A DNA stretch of 15,415 nt. Source: Minisyncoccota bacterium (lineage in GTDB: Bacteria > Patescibacteriota > Minisyncoccia > Minisyncoccales > UBA5738). The notes under the pieces were generated by a model. That model made no database searches, had not been told where the DNA came from, and saw only the letters and a list, made by a program, of their open reading frames with translations. Both the position numbers and the translations under genes were made by a program. The stretch lies in contig JALOQL010000025.1 in the NCBI GenBank assembly GCA_025453415.1, positions 1-15,415 of the forward strand, written 5' to 3'. Positions 6,845 through 12,735 of the stretch are shown piece by piece; position 1 is the stretch's first letter; each line of letters opens with the position of its first letter.

Positions 6845-8272
6845 ATGATGCTCGAACACGGTTCGAAAAATAAAGGCGTATTAATGGCGATCGCTTTGGT
6901 CGCGCTGTTTACTGGGTTGTTGCTGTTATTTCGGCCATGGGCCGGTAAGGACACCAATATCGACGAAGTCAACGCGGTTGACAATGTGGTCAAAACTTTC
7001 GGACAAAAGATGAAAAATGTTTCCCTACTTTCGCCGACCGCGGCGCAGGATATTGAAGCAAATTATGGGGATTTGTTGGATCCGGCCCTGCTGGCGCTTT
7101 GGAAAAAAGATCCTTTGACGGCGGTCGGCCGCACGACCTCGAGTCCCTGGCCGGAAAGAATTGAAATCACCACCGCGCGCCAATTAAGCACCGTTGTTTG
7201 GGATGTGGAGGCGAATATTATCGATGTGTCCGGTACCGGTGTTTCCGGATCGCGGCCGGTAAAAATTACCGTGACCAAGTTTGATGACAAATATCTGATC
7301 ACCGGTGTTGCGATAACCCCGAAAAATGATTTGGAAAATTTGCCGGATAAAAATTCCGGCATGGAAAAACAGGACGATGCGCCGGCAAGTAGCACTTTTG
7401 ATTCTTGGGGAATTATCAAGGAGGCAATTGGCAAGAAAGATGCTTCCATTTGCGGCCAAATCCCGCTGACCGTCGTAGTGAGCAGCGAACCTGATGTGAT
7501 AGTGAGGGATTCCTGCATTGCCCAAGTCGCCGAAGCGGTTTCGGACCCGTCCATTTGCGGGAAAACATCCGATCCCGATTCGGTCACGACCGCTCTCTGC
7601 TATTACGAGACGGCGATCGTCACAAATGATGTTTCGGCTTGTGCGAAAGCCAGCCGTAAAGCGGATGGTTATGGCGCTTCGATAGTGTCGCCGAGGGATG
7701 ATTGTTATTTGACCATTGCCGTGGCGCTGAAAGATGCCTCGATTTGCGAAAATACATCGTTGAACGGCGCGCATCATTTGAGCTCTTCGGATAGAAGTAA
7801 ATGTTATTACCAGGTTGCCGTGGCCAAGAAAGATGTTTCGATTTGCGACAAGATCACTCCCGATATGATACAAACTTATTCGGGCAGTGAAGACACATCA
7901 AAAGAAGCTTGCCGTGCCGCGGTTTTAAGGGAACAGGCATGCGAAGGATTGCCCATCCCGAAGGTTGAGGGACTGACTTACCATAAAGCGCGGATTGAAA
8001 TAATTAAATCGGGATGGCGACCGTTGCAAACTAATTCTGATGACAATGAATTATCCGGCCAGGCGAAAAATTTTTTTGACGCCGGATACAAAGAAGTGGA
8101 TGACTGCGCGGGCACCGGAAAAGCATATTGCCGCTTTCTTTTTAAGGATAGCTGCGCCAATATCATTAAGGTTGTGACTGCGGGCGAGGAAATTCCCAAG
8201 TTGAATGCGTTCGCGGCAGTTGAAGGCATTACCGTCATGACGGAAAAAGAAAAAGCCGCGCTCGGTCTTTAG
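6845..8272 (+). CDS. Membrane-anchored protein with C-x13-C repeats
   Basis: This 475-residue protein has one N-terminal membrane helix (about residues 12-30) and a large outer part. Residues 45-160 form a strand-rich domain with SSPWPERIEI, like an accessory domain seen in other anchored proteins I cannot name. From about 198 to 366 come repeats in which two Cys are exactly 14 apart: 224/238, 252/266, 287/301 and 320/334, with the pattern C-Y-x-x-x-A-x-A-x-x-x-D-x-S-x-C; Cys203 ends a degenerate first unit. The C-terminal part (about 366-450) with GLTYHKARIEIIKSGW resembles a PASTA-like fold carrying extra Cys. Disulfide-braced helical repeats outside the cell are likely. No SD is visible, and the promoter position suggests a nearly leaderless message. 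Confidence 0.85.
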   Translation: MMLEHGSKNKGVLMAIALVALFTGLLLLFRPWAGKDTNIDEVNAVDNVVKTFGQKMKNVSLLSPTAAQDIEANYGDLLDPALLALWKKDPLTAVGRTTSSPWPERIEITTARQLSTVVWDVEANIIDVSGTGVSGSRPVKITVTKFDDKYLITGVAITPKNDLENLPDKNSGMEKQDDAPASSTFDSWGIIKEAIGKKDASICGQIPLTVVVSSEPDVIVRDSCIAQVAEAVSDPSICGKTSDPDSVTTALCYYETAIVTNDVSACAKASRKADGYGASIVSPRDDCYLTIAVALKDASICENTSLNGAHHLSSSDRSKCYYQVAVAKKDVSICDKITPDMIQTYSGSEDTSKEACRAAVLREQACEGLPIPKVEGLTYHKARIEIIKSGWRPLQTNSDDNELSGQAKNFFDAGYKEVDDCAGTGKAYCRFLFKDSCANIIKVVTAGEEIPKLNAFAAVEGITVMTEKEKAALGL

Positions 8273-8304
8273 TCTCGGATTAATGGCAGGAAGAATTACC
8301 TAAT

Positions 8305-8886
8305 ATGCTGAAAATTATTTTTGCGGCCATTTCCCTGGTTTTGGGGTTTGCCTTATTTATTCCTTACTGTGTCGGCATTTGGAAAAAAGAAACAAAGCCC
8401 CACTTGTTGACTTGGACAACGTGGTTTGTGCTTACCGGCATCGGATTTTACCTCTCATTTACTTCCGGCGGCGGCGCGGGTGCCTGGCCCTTCGCGCTTC
8501 AGTCGATCCTTTGTCTCGCGGTTGTGGTCTACGCTTTGATAAAGCGCGAAAGAAACATCGTGCGGATTGATTGGATCATCTTCGCCTTTGTGGTGTTGGT
8601 CCTGATTTTTTATGTTTTCACGAAAGACGCGCTGCTGTCCGCGGTCTTTGCCGGCTTGATCGATAGCATGGGCTACATCCCGACATTCAGAAAATCATAC
8701 GCGCATCCGTTCCAAGAACCGCCTTTGACGTATTCTCTGTCCCTTGCCAGCTGGCTGTTTTCAATCCTTGCCTTATCGAATTACTCAATAACGACCTTGG
8801 TTTATCCGACGATGCTCGTTTTTGTGAACGGGGGGTTGGTCATCTTCCTCCTCGTGCGACGCAAGGCCCTGAAACCAGCATCTTAA
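8305..8886 (+). CDS. Seven-helix PQ-loop/SWEET-like membrane protein
   Basis: This 193-residue integral membrane protein has about seven helices (near residues 2-24, 36-53, 62-79, 89-106, 109-125, 141-158, 164-184). Two similar segments occur: FIPYCVGIWKKETKPHLLTW near the end of helix 1 and GYIPTFRKSYAHPFQEPPLT after helix 5. A proline in a 'x-P-x-x-x-x-x-K' turn in both halves recalls the PQ-loop of SWEET and related transporters, which are made of two three-helix bundles with a linker helix. A small-solute transporter is plausible, but the substrate cannot be inferred. It follows the cysteine-repeat gene by 32 bases and may be cotranscribed with it. A strong terminator lies after it. Confidence 0.75.
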   Translation: MLKIIFAAISLVLGFALFIPYCVGIWKKETKPHLLTWTTWFVLTGIGFYLSFTSGGGAGAWPFALQSILCLAVVVYALIKRERNIVRIDWIIFAFVVLVLIFYVFTKDALLSAVFAGLIDSMGYIPTFRKSYAHPFQEPPLTYSLSLASWLFSILALSNYSITTLVYPTMLVFVNGGLVIFLLVRRKALKPAS

Positions 8887-8910
8887 TCAATTTGCCTATC
8901 GTGAATCCGA

Positions 8911-8934
8911 AACCCCGCCCCGCGGGGCTTTTTT
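8911..8934 (+). terminator. Rho-independent terminator after the SWEET-like gene
   Basis: CCCCGC (8913-8918), loop CCC and GCGGGG (8922-8927) are followed by C and six T residues. Confidence 0.9.
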
Positions 8935-8936
8935 GG

Positions 8937-8964
8937 TTGAAAATCCGGCCAAATAGTGTAGATT
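8937..8964 (+). promoter_or_regulatory. Promoter of the HD-domain gene
   Basis: TTGAAA (8937-8942) and TAGATT (8959-8964) are 16 bases apart, the same -10 box and spacing as at the nadB promoter, and it too sits directly behind a terminator T-run. Confidence 0.5.
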
Positions 8965-8999
8965 AAATGGGCAAGATTACTTGCAGGAGCAGCTTAAAA

Positions 9000-9005
9000 A
9001 GGAGG
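9000..9005 (+). promoter_or_regulatory. Strong ribosome binding site of the HD-domain gene
   Basis: AGGAGG ends four bases before the ATG at 9010. Most other genes here lack an SD this good, so it both fixes the start and suggests high expression or a foreign origin. Confidence 0.8.
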
Positions 9006-9009
9006 CGGA

Positions 9010-9696
9010 ATGGAAGAAATTGCAGTTGTCGGCGGGGTGCCGGAATTTGTCGAAAACAAGGACGGGGTATACCAGGGAGACTTGGTCCATTACTACGAGT
9101 GGATCTTCAGGAATGCCACGAGCCTGAACAATGGCTATCATAACTTTGGCCATTTGTTACGCGTAGCGTGGCTCTGTTACCGCGCTTGCGTCTACTACGG
9201 CGGCAGGTTGAGCCAGCGGCAGAAACGGAACCTTCTCATCGCCGCGATCTTCCACGATGTAAACCATTGCGGAAAGAAAGGGGATGATGGGGAGAATATC
9301 CGGCGGGCCATTGAGGCGCTGGAGATAGCGATTCTCCCGGCGGATAGGCCGTATTTGGGCGAGATTGCCAATATTATCCGGATGACGGAATTCCCGCACA
9401 AAGTTGAAACGAAACTTTTGCCGATCCTTGGGAGGATATTGCGGGATGCCGACGTGGCGCAGGCACTTGATGTGTCCTGGGTGCAAGAAGTGGTATTCGG
9501 TTTGGCAAGGGAGTGGAAAATGGCGCCGATCGAAGTCATGCGGAACCAGATTCCATTTCTCGAACACCTTGTGTTCGGCTCCGAATGGGCCCAGCAAACC
9601 TTCCCGCAAGCCGCTATCGCGGCAAAAATCGCCGAAGTCCGGAAACACCTGGCGTTCCTGGAAAGAAGAGAGACCAACGATGAAGGTGCTACATAG
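9010..9696 (+). CDS. HD-domain phosphohydrolase
   Basis: This 228-residue soluble protein has the metal ligands of the HD superfamily: His44 and His48 in GYHNFGHLLRV, His82-Asp83 in IFHDVNH, with His86 close by, and Asp146 in RDADVA. The YHNxxHxxxV opening recalls the cyclic nucleotide phosphodiesterase branch, but the protein is shorter and lacks other landmarks of that group, so a nucleotide or phosphoester substrate is only likely, not shown. It is a single gene with its own promoter and the best SD in this part of the window. No partner gene such as a synthetase or regulator domain is fused or adjacent. No clear terminator follows; the next 80 bases are AT-rich. Confidence 0.88.
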   Translation: MEEIAVVGGVPEFVENKDGVYQGDLVHYYEWIFRNATSLNNGYHNFGHLLRVAWLCYRACVYYGGRLSQRQKRNLLIAAIFHDVNHCGKKGDDGENIRRAIEALEIAILPADRPYLGEIANIIRMTEFPHKVETKLLPILGRILRDADVAQALDVSWVQEVVFGLAREWKMAPIEVMRNQIPFLEHLVFGSEWAQQTFPQAAIAAKIAEVRKHLAFLERRETNDEGAT

Positions 9697-9783
9697 TCAT
9701 TACCCCCAAATGTACTATCGCAGCCCTTCGTTTTTATTTTTAAAATGGTCTTATTTACCCGAATTATTTCATACCGCAAAATG

Positions 9784-9811
9784 TTGACAAATGGATTGGA
9801 GGTATTAAAAT
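9784..9811 (+). promoter_or_regulatory. Promoter of the AT-rich membrane-protein islet
   Basis: TTGACA (9784-9789) and TAAAAT (9806-9811) are 16 bases apart. Transcripts would start near 9819 and include the 9837-9853 hairpin, a 31-residue ORF and the membrane protein gene at 9977. The stretch 9697-9876 otherwise holds nothing I can identify. Confidence 0.6.
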
Positions 9812-9836
9812 TGACGAAACATAAATAGTGGTTCTA

Positions 9837-9853
9837 CCGAGGCCTGACCTCGG
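9837..9853 (+). repeat. Hairpin repeat, copy 1
   Basis: CCGAGG, loop CCTGA, CCTCGG: a 6-bp stem in the leader of the islet transcript. A near copy, matching 15 of 17 bases from 9838 on, lies at 10544-10560 on the other side of the membrane protein gene. There is no T-run, so it is not a standard terminator. Confidence 0.7.
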
Positions 9854-9876
9854 CAACCTAACAGCCAAGAGGATTC

Positions 9877-9972
9877 ATGATTAAATTTCGTCTATCTGGC
9901 AAAAACGCCAAAAAGCCTTACCAACTAACCAATGTCAAAAAAATATTAGCTATTGAAATAGATAAACTATAA
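9877..9972 (+). CDS. Possible 31-residue leader ORF
   Basis: A short basic ORF (MIKFRLSGKNAKKPYQL...) has GAGG four bases before its ATG and stops four bases before the next gene. It may be a real small protein or a translated leader. I do not recognise it. Confidence 0.35.
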   Translation: MIKFRLSGKNAKKPYQLTNVKKILAIEIDKL

Positions 9973-9976
9973 TAAT

Positions 9977-10543
9977 ATGAACAAAGATGATTATGTGGAA
10001 ATGTATTACAAAGAGTTGCAAGCAACATTAAGAAACTATGACGATAAATTATGGAAGATTCCCACACTTTTCTTTGGCATAATAGCATTGTCATTAAATG
10101 GGATTAAATTTCATTCGTACGATAGAGAAGATATTATCAAAAATGTCGCTATCTTGTTATTTAGTCTCATTTTTCTATTATGGCTAATTCCGCTTTTTAA
10201 TAAAGCGAAGTTTTTTCATTTGTCTATTCAGAAAAAAATTAATGAGCTTGATAACAGCATAAAAGAAGAAAACAAAATTGACATAAAGACGATTCCGTTG
10301 TCATCTATGAATCCTGAAGAATTTAGAAAAAGAATGAACGATTTGGAAGATAAGGCCTTCAATGATAGCCAGAGAATTTCCAGCAGTAAATTTTCCGAAG
10401 GCGCGACCTTTGGCCCAATACAAAAATTATTATTTCACATTATTATCTCGCGGCTAATTTATTGTACGATGATGAGTGTTTGGTTTATTTATTTTTTACT
10501 GCTTATAGAAAATATTGAAAAGTATATTAACATATTGAATTGA
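9977..10543 (+). CDS. Membrane protein of unknown function (three helices)
   Basis: This 188-residue protein has helices near residues 29-43, 55-74 and 158-177, with a charged, probably cytoplasmic helical region between (about 75-155). The layout of two close helices, a soluble middle and a late helix recalls SLATT-like or RipA-like small membrane proteins found beside nucleotide-sensing or defence genes, but I see no diagnostic motif and do not claim the family. Base use is much more AT-rich than in the genes to the left, and the gene lies between two copies of a hairpin repeat, so recent acquisition is likely. The ATG follows the 31-residue ORF by four bases. No SD of its own is visible. 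Confidence 0.75.
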   Translation: MNKDDYVEMYYKELQATLRNYDDKLWKIPTLFFGIIALSLNGIKFHSYDREDIIKNVAILLFSLIFLLWLIPLFNKAKFFHLSIQKKINELDNSIKEENKIDIKTIPLSSMNPEEFRKRMNDLEDKAFNDSQRISSSKFSEGATFGPIQKLLFHIIISRLIYCTMMSVWFIYFLLLIENIEKYINILN

Positions 10544-10560
10544 CGAGGTCTGGCCTCGGC
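10544..10560 (+). repeat. Hairpin repeat, copy 2
   Basis: CGAGG, TCTGG, CCTCG followed by GC matches copy 1 (from 9838) at 15 of 17 bases, with differences only in the loop. It directly follows the stop of the membrane protein gene. Confidence 0.7.
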
Positions 10561-10565
10561 GGGAG

Positions 10566-10625
10566 ATGTCAAAAAAAGAATTGAAAAAGGTATATTCCGC
10601 GATTTTCGAAGAGAGGCTTCGCTAA
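10566..10625 (+). CDS. Possible 19-residue ORF or gene fragment
   Basis: MSKKELKKVYSAIFEERLR begins six bases after the hairpin copy and has a GGGAG immediately before the ATG. It is too short to judge and may be a remnant of a longer gene. Confidence 0.15.
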   Translation: MSKKELKKVYSAIFEERLR

Positions 10626-10649
10626 AGTTAAGATTAATTTTGATTCACT

Positions 10650-10940
10650 ATGTCGGGATATAAAGGATTGCGAGAGATTGTATGGGAAACAATTAAAGAG
10701 AACATCATAGTTCTATTTTTGGCTGTGGGATTATGGTTTTTGTATTTATGCGGCATTTTTTCGGAATGTTTTGTTTTGTATTTAATTAAAATAGAAGACA
10801 TTATCCCGGTCACTGTCGCTGCAAGCATTTCATTGCTTGGATTATTGGTAGCAGCAGTTACATTCCAGGCAAAATCAAATAAAGAAGAAATTGAGAAAGC
10901 GGCTGACTATGTTCAGAAAATGACACAAATTTGCAAATGA
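10650..10940 (+). CDS. Small two-helix membrane protein, perhaps N-terminal half of a split gene
   Basis: This 96-residue protein has helices near residues 18-38 and 51-73 followed by a charged helix (KSNKEEIEKAADYVQK). I know no family for it. The next gene starts one base after its TGA stop, in the +1 frame. That frame is open from 10924, and its reading just upstream of the next ATG (HKFANE) would continue smoothly from the charged helix, so the two may once have been one protein of about 190 residues with two pairs of helices. Composition is AT-rich like the gene before it. No SD is seen. Confidence 0.6.
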   Translation: MSGYKGLREIVWETIKENIIVLFLAVGLWFLYLCGIFSECFVLYLIKIEDIIPVTVAASISLLGLLVAAVTFQAKSNKEEIEKAADYVQKMTQICK

Positions 10941-10941
10941 A

Positions 10942-11217
10942 ATGCTCCTCAAATTAAACATAAACGAATCTCAATCTAAATTTCAGATGATAAGAGTAGC
11001 TTTTACGAAAATTGGCGAAAAATATGATTTTGATTGGGAAATTAGAAACAAGTTGATGAGATTAGCAGTTTTAGTTTTTGGTTTTGCAATCCTTCTTTTA
11101 TTTAAACCTTTATTGCCGATATTTGAGATTATTTTAATTTTATTATGTGTTTCGATTTTTGTTGCCATTTTATATCACGCTTATAAATTAATTAGAAGAA
11201 TAATTGGTTATTACTAA
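10942..11217 (+). CDS. Small two-helix membrane protein, perhaps C-terminal half of a split gene
   Basis: This 91-residue protein has a polar first third (residues 1-38), then helices near 40-54 and 57-80 and a basic end (YKLIRRIIGYY). No family is recognised. Only one base separates it from the previous stop, with no room for an SD, so it is either translated by re-initiation or is the out-of-frame remainder of the upstream gene. A single-base indel between 10924 and 10940, a run rich in A, would join them. Confidence 0.55.
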   Translation: MLLKLNINESQSKFQMIRVAFTKIGEKYDFDWEIRNKLMRLAVLVFGFAILLLFKPLLPIFEIILILLCVSIFVAILYHAYKLIRRIIGYY

Positions 11218-11496
11218 GAACGAATTGATGCTTGCGACTGTCCAATATCGGCAATTACGTTATAATGGGAAGGCGAAACGTAAAAAATGCGATTATATTG
11301 CATGGGACGGGGGATGGGCCGGAGATGTTCTGGTTTCCTTATGCTGCGGTGGGGTTGAGGGAGCGGGGGTTTGAGGTTTGGTTGCCGCAGTTGCCCAACG
11401 CGGAGAAGCCCAATCTGGCGGATTGGCTGCCATTTGTTTTGGAAAACGGGAAATTTGGCGAGGAGACGGTTTTGATCGGGCATTCGGCCGGAGCAT

Positions 11497-11770
11497 AGCG
11501 CGACACTGGCTTAGTTTTATCGATTTAGAACGTTCAAATTATGCCAGATTTGGCTGAATGACGACGAAAGTGTATTCCATGTGATACATTGAGGAGGAAT
11601 AAGGGCGAAGATGGTATAATTTCAACGTTCCCTTCGGGCAGGATTTATTTGATCAATTTTCGTCGTTACTCGTCGCTAGCGTAGTGCATAGACTACGCCA
11701 CGCTCCTCGTGCCTAGAATCTTGGCCAAATAAATCCAGCTAAATCGACAAAAATAAGCCAGTGTCGCGCT
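11497..11770 (+). mobile_element. 274-bp MITE-like element with 32-bp terminal inverted repeats
   Basis: The ends, 11497-11528 and 11739-11770, are inverted repeats matching at 30 of 32 positions and beginning AGCGCGACACTGGCTTA. The element has no coding capacity, so if mobile it depends on a transposase elsewhere. Inside are a second inverted repeat (11641-11656 with 11721-11736, 14 of 16 matching, starting GGATTTATTTG) around a GCGTAGT/ACTACGC hairpin (11679-11698), and a further pair ACGACGAAA/TTTCGTCGT (11561-11569, 11658-11666). A consensus extended -10 box, TGGTATAAT (11612-11620), points rightward. It sits inside the hydrolase gene and no clear target duplication is visible. Confidence 0.85.
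11612..11620 (+). promoter_or_regulatory. Extended -10 box inside the MITE-like element
   Basis: TGGTATAAT is a perfect extended -10. No -35 box is seen at 17 bases. It could drive transcription into the right half of the split hydrolase. Confidence 0.35.
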
Positions 11771-12123
11771 TAATCATTTTGAGCTTGTTGGAGAAAAACG
11801 ACATCAAAGTTAAGCAGGCGATAATGGTTTCGGGTTATTCAAAGCCTTTGCCCAAAACCGCCAACGATCCCAAAAACCAGGATTGCTTTGATTGGGGCAA
11901 AATCAAAGGCAAGGCCGGCGAGTTTGTCTTTATTAACTCCGACAACGATCCTTGGGAATGCACGGACGCGCAGGGAAAGATCATGGCCGACAATTCGGGC
12001 GGCCGACTGATCGTGATGCATGACGGGCACATGGGCTCGCAAACGCAAAACCAGCCTTACAAAGAATTCCCGCTCATTCTCGAAATTATAAAATAACAAG
12101 CGGCTCTATCCGCGAGAAAAAAT

Positions 12124-12160
12124 TAAGTATATACACGTGTATATACTTATGTATATACTT
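12124..12160. promoter_or_regulatory. 26-bp perfect palindrome plus a third half-site
   Basis: Bases 12124-12149 form a perfect palindrome centred on CACGTG, with arms of TAAGTATATA. The half-site GTATATACTT is repeated once more at 12151-12160. It lies in the 101-base spacer before the DUF2000 gene. There is no T-run, so an operator is more likely than a terminator. The regulator is unknown. Confidence 0.6.
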
Positions 12161-12197
12161 GAAATCTGAATAAGCAAAAAAATTAATAGGCGATATT

Positions 12198-12635
12198 ATG
12201 GAAATTTTCCCGGATGAAAATTCAAAGCGGTTTGTGGCGGTCTTGAACAAAAAGATCGAGGCCGGGCGCTTGATGAATACCTTGGGCCACATGACCGCGG
12301 GTTTGGCCGGCGGCTTCGGTTCGCGCGAGGAGTTGTGTTTTCTGCAATACGAGGACAAGGATGGCGGCGCGCATCCCAATATTTCGCATTTTCCGTTTAT
12401 TGTCCTGCAGGCGGACAATTCCAACAAGATTCGCACAGTTAGAAACGAAGCAATCAAGAGAGGAATTCCTTTTACGGATTTCACGTCCACGATGATCATT
12501 GGGGCATCCGAAGATCAAATGCGGGCGACCAAGGAAACCCCGGAGTCCAACCTGGAATATTACGGCATCTGCCTATTCGGATCGACAGTGGAGTTGAAGG
12601 AAATCACTGGCAAATTCTCGTTGTTCCGGGGCTGA
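12198..12635 (+). CDS. DUF2000 family protein
   Basis: This 145-residue soluble protein matches DUF2000: RFVAVLNKKIEAGRLMNTLGHMTAG at residues 11-35, then FPFIVLQADNSNKIRTVRNEAI, GIPFTDFTSTMIIG and a closing LEYYGICLFG. The family has a fold related to peptidyl-tRNA hydrolase 2 and no settled function. It spans nearly the whole protein, so this is a single-domain member with ordinary length. It appears as a single gene, with the large palindrome 38 bases upstream and a strong terminator 30 bases after the stop. The ATG is preceded by a weak AGG. In the family this protein is often near unrelated genes, and the context here gives no clue. Confidence 0.9.
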   Translation: MEIFPDENSKRFVAVLNKKIEAGRLMNTLGHMTAGLAGGFGSREELCFLQYEDKDGGAHPNISHFPFIVLQADNSNKIRTVRNEAIKRGIPFTDFTSTMIIGASEDQMRATKETPESNLEYYGICLFGSTVELKEITGKFSLFRG

Positions 12636-12665
12636 CACCTGGTTGATGAGAATTGGTTTTGGGCC

Positions 12666-12696
12666 AGAAAAAAAATCGCTTGTTCGCGATTTTTTT
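12666..12696 (+). terminator. Rho-independent terminator after the DUF2000 gene
   Basis: A run of A and ATCGC (12675-12679), loop TTGTTC, GCGAT (12686-12690) and a run of T form a long stem with A/T ends. It rules out the longer in-frame start at 12643 for the next gene. Confidence 0.9.
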
Positions 12697-12704
12697 GGTA
12701 AAAT
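12696..12704 (+). promoter_or_regulatory. Extended -10 promoter of the Cys-rich protein gene
   Basis: TGGTAAAAT overlaps the end of the terminator T-run. Transcription would start near 12711, about 25 bases before the ATG at 12736. No -35 box is needed for this class. Confidence 0.5.
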
Positions 12705-12735
12705 TCAATTAATTAATCGATTTAATAAATCAAAT

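Larger units (their letters stand above)
11265..12096 (+). pseudogene. RBBP9/YdeN-like serine hydrolase gene, interrupted by a 274-bp element
   Basis: The left piece (11265-11495) encodes NAIILHGTGDGPEMFWFPY and ends at GHSAGA, the nucleophile elbow of alpha/beta hydrolases of the RBBP9/YdeN type. A TAG then follows. The right piece (from 11771) resumes with the sequence expected next, LIILSLLEK, and carries the other triad members: Asp in SDNDPWE and His in HDGHMGS. Deleting 11497-11770 rejoins GCA and TTA in frame and gives a complete hydrolase of about 185 residues. As it stands no single polypeptide holds the full triad, so the gene should be inactive unless the insert is removed. The start is ATG at 11265, matching the family N-terminus. 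The in-frame GTG at 11761 lies within the insert and is not a real start. Confidence 0.88.

Noticed and set aside
11261..11266. TATAAT as promoter of the hydrolase
   Set aside because: It overlaps the ATG at 11265 that matches the family N-terminus, and no -35 box is found 16-18 bases upstream.
11497..11770. Group I or group II self-splicing intron
   Set aside because: The insert preserves the frame when removed, but it does not end in G as group I introns do, lacks GUGYG-type and domain V features of group II, and has transposon-like terminal inverted repeats.
11761..12096. Separate gene starting at GTG 11761
   Set aside because: The first residues come from the repeat end of the inserted element, and the rest is the C-terminal half of the hydrolase without its nucleophile.
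12643..12735. Longer N-terminus of the Cys-rich protein
   Set aside because: It would span the terminator at 12666-12696, and the ATG at 12736 gives a normal signal region.
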